NCBI GenBank assembly: GCA_045595725.1
Contig: JAZOAY010000003.1
Location: 1 to 20,254, forward strand
Length of the DNA: 20,254 bases
DNA from: SIG575 sp045595725
GTDB lineage: Bacteria > Bacillota > Clostridia > Oscillospirales > Acutalibacteraceae
Direction of reading: 5' to 3'
Positions within the stretch are counted from its first letter, which is position 1. Each line of letters opens with the position of its first letter. The position numbers and the translations under genes were made by a program. Positions 7,458 to 13,771 of the stretch are shown here, piece by piece. The notes beneath the pieces were generated by a model. The model had not been told where the DNA came from. It saw nothing but the letters and a program-made list of their open reading frames with translations, and ran no database searches.

Positions 7458-8372
7458 TTATTTACGCATAAGACCTTCGCTTACTGCAAAATCGTGAAGT
7501 ACTTTAAGTGAGTGTTTCTTCTGATCGTTGATTGAAGATCCTGTTCTTGTATATGTATTCATTTTTGCACCGCAAAGAGATGCCATATATTTTGCACTTG
7601 CTGTGAAGCCGTTATCAACTGTTTCAGCAAAAACATTAACAAAGCGATGAATTTTTTCTGCTTTTTCAATGTCTTTCTCTACAAAGAAAGCGTCATACAT
7701 CTTTCTGAGCATGTAAGCACCGCATGTACTGGGAGTTGCAATAACACCTCTTGCACCTGCTTTGTAAGCTTCAAAAAGGTAAGGGGAGTTTGCCTGAAGA
7801 ACGTTGCTTTCACCCTGAACAGCGATTTTTGCTTTTATTAAATCCATTGAACAGGTTGTATCTTTCATGCCTACAAATTTGCCTGTTTCGATGAGTCTGC
7901 GATAAGCATCAGCACTGATTTTATAATTGGGGAAGCCGGGGAATTCGTAGATAAGTACAGGAAGTTCAGTGTGTTCAGCAAGATCGCACATGTAATGCAC
8001 AAGATAGTCATCATCAAGTCCGTATCCTTTTGTAACAAAAACAACACCATTAACGCCTGTAGCTGACATTCTTTTAACTTCGTCAATCTGTTCTTCGCGA
8101 GAACCGAGGCAAAGGTTTGCAGTTGCAAAAACGGGTTTGCCGTTTGCGTGTTTTACAACTGTTTCGGCAATTTTTAAACGATCAGGAAGATCAATTTTTG
8201 CCATTTCAGAACTGCCGCAAACAGGGAAAAGAGCGTGCGGGTTTTCTTCAACCTGCCATTCTGTATATCCTTTCAACGCTTCAAAATCTATTGACATATC
8301 ATCCTTATAGGGTGTCAGAAGAAGAGCATATACGCCTGCGAATTTTTCCATTTGACCTTTGAAACTGTTCAT
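7458..8372 (-). CDS. DapA/NanA-family class I aldolase/lyase
   Basis: This is a (beta/alpha)8 enzyme that forms a Schiff base with a 2-oxo acid (usually pyruvate) and makes or breaks a C-C bond. Lys170 in FVGMKDTT is the Schiff-base lysine, and Tyr142 in LIYEFPG is the conserved tyrosine. CGSSE (52-56) replaces the GTTGE carboxylate-binding motif seen in dihydrodipicolinate synthase. Length (304) is normal. Because GTTGE is altered and the neighbours are glycoside-related, a catabolic aldolase (sialic acid lyase-like or 2-keto-3-deoxy sugar acid aldolase-like) is more likely than lysine biosynthesis, but I cannot name the substrate. The start is ATG with AGAAGG about 7 bases upstream. It is first in the operon with GDPD and alpha-galactosidase and has a clear promoter. 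Confidence 0.9.
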   Translation of the reverse strand: MNSFKGQMEKFAGVYALLLTPYKDDMSIDFEALKGYTEWQVEENPHALFPVCGSSEMAKIDLPDRLKIAETVVKHANGKPVFATANLCLGSREEQIDEVKRMSATGVNGVVFVTKGYGLDDDYLVHYMCDLAEHTELPVLIYEFPGFPNYKISADAYRRLIETGKFVGMKDTTCSMDLIKAKIAVQGESNVLQANSPYLFEAYKAGARGVIATPSTCGAYMLRKMYDAFFVEKDIEKAEKIHRFVNVFAETVDNGFTASAKYMASLCGAKMNTYTRTGSSINDQKKHSLKVLHDFAVSEGLMRK

Positions 8373-8422
8373 TTTAAGACCTTCTTTTTTGAAAATGTGT
8401 AGTAAGTTTATTACTTGGGTTT

Positions 8423-8451
8423 ATTATATATCATTTGTTATGAAAATGCAA
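8423..8451 (-). promoter_or_regulatory. Sigma-A promoter of the aldolase-GDPD-galactosidase operon
   Basis: On the minus strand TTGCAT (8451-8446), a 17-bp spacer and a perfect TATAAT (8428-8423) precede the aldolase gene. The predicted start is near 8416, giving a leader of about 44 nt. The -35 lies 8 bases beyond the hydF stop codon, and I see no terminator between the two units, so the hyd transcript may also read into this operon. Confidence 0.85.
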
Positions 8452-8458
8452 TTATTTT

Positions 8459-9652
8459 TTAAATATTATCTCCTAAAACTTGGATACTTCTTTCAAGTAT
8501 TCCGTTAATGTGTGCAATGAGCGTTCCATAGTTGGTTATTGGAACACCTGCATCCTGTGCACACTTGTTTCTGTAACGTATTTCTCTTTCAGTCAGCATG
8601 CAACCGCCACAATGAACGATAAGAGAATATTTATCCGGATTTTCAGGAAATTCACCGCCTGATGTAAATTCAAAATTGAGTGTTTTGCCTGTAAATTTTT
8701 CAATCCATTTTGGAAGTTTTACAGTGCCGATATCTTCACATTGCCTGTGATGAGTACAGCCTTCGCAGATAAGGACAGTATCGTTATCTTTCAGTGAATC
8801 TAACGCCTGTACACCGTTTACCGCACTTTTGAGAAGTCCTTTGTATCTTGCAAAAAGTATTGAAAAAGATGTGAGCGGTATTTCTTCAGGAACAATTTCT
8901 TTGACTTTTCCGAAAACCTGACTGTCTGTTACAACAAGTTTTGGTGCAGCCTTTAAAGAATTTATGGTGTTTTCAAGTTGTTCAACCTGAGTAACCATGC
9001 AGATTGCTTTTTTATCGAGAATATCTCTTATTGTCTGAACCTGAGGCAAAATCATTCTTCCCTTTGGTGCAGACGAATCAATGGGTGTTACAAGAATAAC
9101 TATATCATTCTGCGATATGAGGTCTGAAACAATTTTTTTGTTATTACTTTCTTTTTTTGCAAGTTCAGCAATTCTGTTTTTTAATAATTCGATATTGTTT
9201 TTATTCGTTGTACTGACAGAGATTTCAGTTTCGTCTGACACAGTTACATTTTTAATGTCAGATTTATTATAGACAACAATGTAGGGGATTTCTTTTTTAG
9301 TGAATTTTTCAATAAGTGAGATATCTTCTTCTGATTTGCCGATAGCCGAGTCTATTACCAGAACAGCAATATCAGTAAGATTCAGTATCTGATGTGCTTT
9401 TTTTACTCTCAGTTCTCCCACCGAACCTTCATCGTCAATTCCCGGTGTGTCTATGATTACTACGGGGCCAATTGGTAAAAGTTCCATTGCTTTTTTTACA
9501 GGGTCAGTGGTTGTGCCTTTGTAATCAGAAACAATGGAAAGTTCCTGACCTGTAACGGCATTCACAAGGCTTGATTTTCCTGCATTTCTTTTACCGAAAA
9601 ATGCAATATGAACTCTCTCTGCGCTTGGAGTCTGGTTAAGGTTTGCGGACAT
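8459..9652 (-). CDS. hydF: [FeFe]-hydrogenase H-cluster maturation GTPase HydF
   Basis: HydF is the scaffold on which the diiron subcluster is built before transfer to HydA. The N-terminal GTPase domain has Walker A GKRNAGKSS (20-28), the switch threonines in KGTTTD, DTPG (68-71) and NKSD (129-132). The C-terminal iron-sulfur domain has Cys-Thr-His, then 45 residues later HCGGC, matching the family's CxH...HCxxC cluster motif. An in-frame GTG at 9682 would add ten residues, but those bases encode the AGGAGGGG ribosome site, so the ATG at 9652 is the start (397 residues). It lies 13 bases after hydG. It is the last gene of TM1266-hydE-hydG-hydF and no terminator follows. Confidence 0.97.
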   Translation of the reverse strand: MSANLNQTPSAERVHIAFFGKRNAGKSSLVNAVTGQELSIVSDYKGTTTDPVKKAMELLPIGPVVIIDTPGIDDEGSVGELRVKKAHQILNLTDIAVLVIDSAIGKSEEDISLIEKFTKKEIPYIVVYNKSDIKNVTVSDETEISVSTTNKNNIELLKNRIAELAKKESNNKKIVSDLISQNDIVILVTPIDSSAPKGRMILPQVQTIRDILDKKAICMVTQVEQLENTINSLKAAPKLVVTDSQVFGKVKEIVPEEIPLTSFSILFARYKGLLKSAVNGVQALDSLKDNDTVLICEGCTHHRQCEDIGTVKLPKWIEKFTGKTLNFEFTSGGEFPENPDKYSLIVHCGGCMLTEREIRYRNKCAQDAGVPITNYGTLIAHINGILERSIQVLGDNI

Positions 9653-9665
9653 TTTACCCCTCCTG

Positions 9666-11081
9666 TCAGAATCTGAAATCACGTTTTCCTAAGTGAATGT
9701 TGTTAAGGTAGTCTTCTGCAATTTTTCTGACATTTTCTTTAGGAATGTTTTTAAGTTCTTCTCGGATCAGTTTTTCACCGATTTCTTTTGTTTCTTCACT
9801 TGCATAATCCTCAAGGAATTCTTTGAGCGTCATAAGTGCATTCGGGTGACAACAGTTCTGGATCTGACCGTTTTTAAGAAGTGTCATAAATCTGTCACCT
9901 GTTCTGCCTTCTCTGTAACATGCAGTACAGAAGCTGGGGATATAGCCAAGTTCCATAAGCCATTTTACAACTTCATCAAGTGTTCTCTGGTCAGAAACAT
10001 CAAACTGTTCTGAATCGTGAGGACGTTCTTCTTCGGTATAACCTCCGACAGATGTTCTTGAAGCACCGCTTATCTGAGATACACCCAATTTGATTACTTT
10101 TTCTCTGACTTCCTGACTTTCTCTTGTAGAAATAATCATACCTGTATATGGAACTGCAATTCTGATAAGAGCACAGATTTTTGCAAATGTTTCATCGCTG
10201 ATACTGTTATCAAATGCTGTTGGGTCAATATCATCTGCTTTTTTTATTCTGGGAACACTTATTGTATGAGGCCCTACACCGTAAGTTGCTTCAAGGTGTT
10301 CAGCATGCATAAGAAGTGCTGCAAGTTCATATCTGTAAAGTTCAAGACCGAAAAGTACACCGAGACCAACGTCATCAATGCCACCCTGCATTGCTCTGTC
10401 CATTGCCTCTGTATGATAAGCGTAGTTATGCTTAGGACCTGTGGGATGAAGTTTTTCGTAACTTTCTTTATGATATGTTTCCTGGAAAAGAATATATGTG
10501 CCGATACCTGCATCGTGAAGTTTTTTATAATTCTCAACTGTTGTTGCTGCAATATTAACATTTACTCTGCGGATAGCACCGTTTTTGTGCTTAATTGAAT
10601 AGATTGTGTTGATGCATTCGATGATGTATTCAATGGGATTGTTTACGGGGTCTTCACCGGCTTCAATTGCAAGGCGCTTGTGTCCCATATCCTGAAGTGC
10701 AATAACTTCATTTTTTACTTCTTCTTGCGTAAGTTTTTTTCTTGCAATGTGCTTGTTTTTATAGTGATAAGGACAGTAAACACAGCCGTTTACGCAATAG
10801 TTAGAAAGATATAAAGGTGCGAACATAACAATTCTGTTGCCGTAAAAATCTTTCTTAATCTGTTCCGCAAGTGAATACATTTCTTTGATTATGTCTTCAT
10901 CATCACAAGCAAGCAAAACAGATGCTTCTCTGTGGGATAAGCCTTTTCTGAGCTTTGCTTTTTCTATAATAGATTTTACATATTCAATATCATTTTTCTT
11001 TTCGTCTGCGAACTGAAGTGATGCAATTACTTCGTCGTGGCAAATGAATTCTTCTGCTTTAGTTGACTTAGGGTTGTACAT
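9666..11081 (-). CDS. hydG: [FeFe]-hydrogenase maturase HydG (radical SAM tyrosine lyase)
   Basis: HydG splits tyrosine to p-cresol, CO and cyanide, supplying the diatomic ligands of the H-cluster as an iron-CO/CN synthon. The radical-SAM cluster motif CVNGCVYC (CX3CX2C) lies near residue 100. The family-specific C-terminal cluster is CTAC followed 22 residues later by Cys, in NCCHPNA. Length 471 is normal. The start ATG at 11081 has GAGAGG 9 bases upstream; another ATG five bases before is out of frame. It is 15 bases downstream of hydE and 13 upstream of hydF, so the three are almost certainly co-transcribed. Confidence 0.97.
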   Translation of the reverse strand: MYNPKSTKAEEFICHDEVIASLQFADEKKNDIEYVKSIIEKAKLRKGLSHREASVLLACDDEDIIKEMYSLAEQIKKDFYGNRIVMFAPLYLSNYCVNGCVYCPYHYKNKHIARKKLTQEEVKNEVIALQDMGHKRLAIEAGEDPVNNPIEYIIECINTIYSIKHKNGAIRRVNVNIAATTVENYKKLHDAGIGTYILFQETYHKESYEKLHPTGPKHNYAYHTEAMDRAMQGGIDDVGLGVLFGLELYRYELAALLMHAEHLEATYGVGPHTISVPRIKKADDIDPTAFDNSISDETFAKICALIRIAVPYTGMIISTRESQEVREKVIKLGVSQISGASRTSVGGYTEEERPHDSEQFDVSDQRTLDEVVKWLMELGYIPSFCTACYREGRTGDRFMTLLKNGQIQNCCHPNALMTLKEFLEDYASEETKEIGEKLIREELKNIPKENVRKIAEDYLNNIHLGKRDFRF

Positions 11082-11096
11082 AGCATATTTCCTCTC

Positions 11097-12137
11097 TCAA
11101 AAAGTTTTTTTAAAGTCACCGCGGTCGGTGATAATTTCATATCCGATTTTTTTCATGTTATTCTTAAGATTTTCAAGACTTTCTGCGGCTTCATCTCCGC
11201 TTGAAAGTTTGTTATTATAAAGCATATACTTATCTCTTACATTGATAGGAGACAGATTAGGCATTACAACATTTGCACCGCATAGAATTCCTTTTTCTCT
11301 ACCGTCTGTTTGCAATGAGCCAAGTGCTGTCGTAGCAGGTAAAAGGACGTTAGGTAACATAATTCTTATAATGCTTAGAATTTTACATGTAAGATCAACA
11401 TTGCCTGATTCTTTATCTGCAAAGGGAGTATCTTTGTGTGGTATAAATGGACCTATTCCTACCATTTCAGGTTTGAATTGTGAAATGAAGACTAAATCTT
11501 CTGCAATATTCTCAATTGTCTGATAAGGCGAGCCTACCATTATACCGCAACCTGTCTGAAATCCGATTTCTTTGAGATTATTCAGGCACTTAATTCTGTT
11601 TTGTAGCTTCATGTTTTGTGGGTGAAGTTCAGAATAGTGTTTTTCATTAATTGTTTCGTGTCTGAGAAGATATCTGTCTGCACCTGCAGAAAAAAGTTTC
11701 TGATAACTATCTTTGCTTTTTTCACCAAGAGATAATGTTACTGCGCAGTCAGGAAAATTCCTCTTTATTTCAGAGACGATATCGCACAGAACCTCATCTG
11801 AATAATATGAGTCTTCTCCGCCCTGTAATACAAAAGTACGGAAACCTAAGGGATATCCTGTTTCACAGCAAGATAAAATATCTTTCTTGTTCAATCGGTA
11901 GCGGTCACAATTTTTGTTGCTTCGTCTTATACCGCAGTAATAACAATCGTTTTTGCAGTAGTTAGAAATTTCTATCAGACCGCGTATATAGACATTGTTG
12001 CTATATATTTGTTTTCTGATTTCTACTGCCTTTTTGTTAAGATAATTAATAGTTTTTTCCGAGTTATCACGTAGCAGTTCAGTAAATTCTTCTTTTGACA
12101 GGGTTCTGTTATTAATAAGTTTGTCAACTAAATTCAT
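11097..12137 (-). CDS. hydE: [FeFe]-hydrogenase maturase HydE (radical SAM)
   Basis: HydE is the radical-SAM enzyme that acts on the iron-CO/CN synthon from HydG on the way to the bridging dithiomethylamine subcluster. The cluster motif CKNDCYYC (CX3CX2C) follows IEISNY. The stretch LGSLQTDGREKGILCGANVVMPNLSP is a HydE hallmark related to biotin-synthase-like enzymes. The second, non-essential cluster seen in some HydE proteins is not evident: only one Cys is present in that region. Length 346 is normal. The ATG overlaps the stop of the preceding regulator gene as ATGA (12134-12137), with a GGGGATGA ribosome site inside that gene, so translation is coupled. Confidence 0.96.
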   Translation of the reverse strand: MNLVDKLINNRTLSKEEFTELLRDNSEKTINYLNKKAVEIRKQIYSNNVYIRGLIEISNYCKNDCYYCGIRRSNKNCDRYRLNKKDILSCCETGYPLGFRTFVLQGGEDSYYSDEVLCDIVSEIKRNFPDCAVTLSLGEKSKDSYQKLFSAGADRYLLRHETINEKHYSELHPQNMKLQNRIKCLNNLKEIGFQTGCGIMVGSPYQTIENIAEDLVFISQFKPEMVGIGPFIPHKDTPFADKESGNVDLTCKILSIIRIMLPNVLLPATTALGSLQTDGREKGILCGANVVMPNLSPINVRDKYMLYNNKLSSGDEAAESLENLKNNMKKIGYEIITDRGDFKKTF

Positions 12138-12403
12138 GCTTCATCCCCATCTTCAAAATCATAGTTTGAAAAAGCAGTTTTTGCACTTACACCGTCAATT
12201 CTCCCGATTTTTCCTGTTAATGAATTTATGATATCAGGTGATGCTTCCATTGCAACAGAAATAATATTAAGTTTTCTTTTATGATAAGGAAGACCCATTC
12301 TGCCGATTATATATTTGCCGTAATCATGCAAAACAGCATTTAATTTTTCAACGCTGTCAAAGTTTTCAACGATTATGGAAATTGATGCAACTCGTGTTTT
12401 CAT
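12134..12403 (-). CDS. TM1266-type iron-only hydrogenase system regulator (ACT-like)
   Basis: This small protein of 89 residues belongs to the family found beside hydrogenase maturation genes and annotated as an iron-only hydrogenase system regulator; its molecular function is unproven. It has a ferredoxin-like (ACT/NikR-C-like) pattern: strand VASISIIVENF, helix SVEKLNAVLHDYG, then IIGRMGLPYHKRKLNIISVAM, a second helix ASPDIINSLTGKIG, and a final strand VSAKTAFS. An in-frame GTG at 12436 would give 100 residues, but its extra codons cover the terminator hairpin and GGAGG (12413-12409), so the ATG at 12403 is the start. It is the first gene of the hyd operon. It could be an RNA- or metabolite-responsive component acting on its own leader, but that is speculation. 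Confidence 0.92.
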   Translation of the reverse strand: MKTRVASISIIVENFDSVEKLNAVLHDYGKYIIGRMGLPYHKRKLNIISVAMEASPDIINSLTGKIGRIDGVSAKTAFSNYDFEDGDEA

Positions 12404-12545
12404 TTTGACCTCCAAAAGAAAAAGCCGTACCACCAAAAAAGGGTACAGCTACAGAATTTTACATTCATATATTGAAGTAAGTTGTTTGTTGTAGCTTTCA
12501 CCTCAAAAAGATTTTGGTGTCAGGTACACATATTTAATCATCTCA
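12404..12545 (-). promoter_or_regulatory. Structured 5' leader of the hyd operon (putative attenuator or riboswitch)
   Basis: This is about 140 nt between the predicted start site and the first ATG. All pairings below refer to the minus-strand RNA. Outer helix: CACCAAAA (12519-12512) with TTTTGGTG (12438-12431), continued by GTAC (12527-12524) with GTAC (12430-12427) across a CTGA bulge. Middle helix: AGCTACA (12496-12490) with TGTAGCT (12453-12447). Inner helix: TTACTTCA (12480-12473) with TGAA-T-GTAA (12467-12459). The outer and middle helices use bases that also form the terminator at 12423-12450, so the two folds exclude each other. I do not recognise the aptamer class. Confidence 0.6.
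12414..12450 (-). terminator. Intrinsic terminator inside the hyd leader
   Basis: On the minus strand AGCTGTACC (12450-12442) pairs with GGTACGGCT (12431-12423), 9 pairs with one G-U, around a 10-nt loop. The U-tract TTTTTCTTTT ends right before the GGAGG Shine-Dalgarno (12413-12409). Its position between promoter and first gene indicates attenuation rather than end-of-operon termination. Confidence 0.75.
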
Positions 12546-12551
12546 TATAGT

Positions 12552-12580
12552 ATGATAACACATTGACAAAAAATTATCAA
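12552..12580 (-). promoter_or_regulatory. Promoter of the hyd maturation operon
   Basis: On the minus strand TTGATA (12580-12575), a 17-bp spacer and TATCAT (12557-12552), preceded by TGT as an extended -10. The -35 sits only 3 bases beyond the stop codon of the upstream membrane-protein gene. An 18-bp palindrome overlaps the -35. A competing -35, TTGTCA (12568-12563), has no good -10 partner. Confidence 0.7.
12563..12580. promoter_or_regulatory. Candidate Rex operator overlapping the hyd -35
   Basis: The minus strand reads TTGATAATTTTTTGTCAA, an imperfect palindrome with arms TTGATAA and TTGACAA separated by 4 bases. It matches 11 of 14 defined positions of the Rex consensus TTGTTAA-N4-TTAACAA known from Gram-positive bacteria. 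Its location over the -35 would allow repression at low NADH/NAD+ ratio, when Rex binds DNA. Rex itself is encoded at 18313-18960. Binding is inferred. Confidence 0.5.
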
Positions 12581-12583
12581 TAC

Positions 12584-13132
12584 TTATCTGAAATATTTTC
12601 TGAATTTTTTTCTCCATTTATATTCATATATGGTTATAAGCCTTGTCAGAACTGTGTCATACATTGCAAAGAAAAGTGAACCGCCAATTATAAGAAACAG
12701 GGGAACATACCATTTGTTAAGATATGGTGAAATCCATTCTATTCCCTCAGTATCAATTCCAAAGAATTTAAGTGAAACGTAATAACTCACTACAAGCACT
12801 GAGTCTGCAATAATAAGTTTAATTACCCAGCATAACCAATCTGGTAATTTACTTTCCAATATAGCTTTAATTATAGGGTAATAACCAAAAATACAAAGGT
12901 AAGATAATCCTGCAGATTTGTCGGGAACAATTAATAATGACAATACTGAAACACATATATAAACAAGTAATGCCCATTTTTTATCACATTCAATGACAAG
13001 CAAAACAATTATCAGTCCGCAGATTGCAGGTATTGTATATGAGAGAAAGGGTAGTACCGCAGTTGAAAGCATAAATGCTACTGATAAACCTGCGAGAATT
13101 GCCCCTAAAGCAATTTTTGAGGTGTTTTTCAT
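12584..13132 (-). CDS. Six-helix integral membrane protein, resembling an ECF transporter S component
   Basis: This protein of 182 residues is almost entirely hydrophobic, with about six membrane segments: ALGAILAGLSVAFMLSTAVL, IPAICGLIIVLLVI, WALLVYICVSVLSLLIV, GLSYLCIFGYYPIIKAIL, VIKLIIADSVLVVSYYV and VPLFLIIGGSLFFAMYD. It has a basic C-terminal tail. Size, six helices and the GAILAGLS-type first helix fit substrate-binding S components of ECF vitamin transporters, but no substrate motif is recognised and no ECF A/T genes are present here. The start ATG has GAGG about 10 bases upstream. It follows the J-domain gene by 15 bases and is the last gene of its operon. It may equally be an uncharacterised membrane protein family. 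Confidence 0.85.
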   Translation of the reverse strand: MKNTSKIALGAILAGLSVAFMLSTAVLPFLSYTIPAICGLIIVLLVIECDKKWALLVYICVSVLSLLIVPDKSAGLSYLCIFGYYPIIKAILESKLPDWLCWVIKLIIADSVLVVSYYVSLKFFGIDTEGIEWISPYLNKWYVPLFLIIGGSLFFAMYDTVLTRLITIYEYKWRKKFRKYFR

Positions 13133-13147
13133 ATATGTTTAACCTCA

Positions 13148-13771
13148 CTAACAACAAGGAATAAGGTCGCCGCCAAGACATTCGCAGCAACAGTCGGCAC
13201 AAATCAGAGCTGAACAAATATCGCAGATTCCGTCACTTTTATTTCTTGAGTTGTTTGAACGTTGCCTTGTTCTGTAACCTGACGAAGTGTGTCCGTTTAC
13301 AGAATTAAAAGCAGAACGGTATTCATTATTCTGAGGGTCCATCTGACATGCAATTGTAAAGTTTTTCTTTGCTTCTTCAAACCAACCGCGCCTGTGATTA
13401 ACGGTGCCCTTCAGATAGTACCATTCAGCGTTTCTTTGTGTAGGGGAAATTCCGTCAAGTCGAATTTCGGCATCATCAATTCTGCCTGAATTTATTTTAT
13501 TTCTGATATCAGAAAAATCGGAAGAATACTGTGAGGAATATTCGGAAGAAGAGTCATAAGATTTATAGTCAGCACGATTTCCTTCTCTTGAAAAAACTAT
13601 GCTGTCGTACGCTTCGTTCAATTCATCCATTTTTTTAGCTGCGTGTCCTGAGAGTGGTCCGCTCGCAAAATCGTCAGACTGATATTTTGCAGCAAGAGTT
13701 CTGTATGCATTTTTAACTTGCTCCATAGAAGCTGAAGAGGGTATTCCGAGTATTTCATAAGGGTTTTTCAC
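13148..13771 (-). CDS. J-domain-like protein with TPR-like motif and Cys-rich tail; HPD motif lost
   Basis: Residues 1-65 align with a DnaJ J-domain (NPYEILGIPSSASMEQVKNAYRTLAAKY ... MDELNEAYDSI), but the essential HPD tripeptide is QSD (31-33), so it should not stimulate DnaK. A Ser/Tyr-rich linker follows, then a helical pair typical of a TPR (WYYLKGTVNHRRG, then FEEAKKNFTIACQMDPQN). The last 25 or so residues hold nine cysteines, including CDIC and CCC, suggesting metal binding or a membrane-proximal disulfide or acylated tail. The start is GTG at 13771 with AAAGGAGG 9 bases upstream, inside the end of the DUF5685 gene (17-base overlap), so translation is coupled. Function unknown; a scaffold partner of DUF5685 is plausible. 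Confidence 0.88.
   Translation of the reverse strand: MKNPYEILGIPSSASMEQVKNAYRTLAAKYQSDDFASGPLSGHAAKKMDELNEAYDSIVFSREGNRADYKSYDSSSEYSSQYSSDFSDIRNKINSGRIDDAEIRLDGISPTQRNAEWYYLKGTVNHRRGWFEEAKKNFTIACQMDPQNNEYRSAFNSVNGHTSSGYRTRQRSNNSRNKSDGICDICSALICADCCCECLGGDLIPCC

Noticed and set aside
8435..8451. TTGCATTTTCATAACAA in the aldolase promoter looks like a Rex half-site pair.
   Set aside because: It is 17 bp long and not 18, and only one arm (TAACAA) fits the consensus.
9653..9682. Longer HydF from a GTG start.
   Set aside because: The extra codons include the AGGAGGGG ribosome site of the ATG at 9652. The same reasoning removes upstream GTG starts of the TM1266-type gene (12436), Rex (18969) and GDPD (7405).
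10266..10598. Plus-strand open frames of 60-124 codons inside the minus-strand genes, such as this one within hydG.
   Set aside because: They lie antisense to well-conserved genes, lack ribosome sites and have no recognisable domains.
12424..12441. The hyd leader contains GGTGGTACGGC, resembling the T-box consensus GGGTGGTACCGCG.
   Set aside because: The leader is too short for a T-box stem I with specifier loop, no other T-box elements are seen, and the downstream gene is not an amino acid or tRNA synthetase gene.
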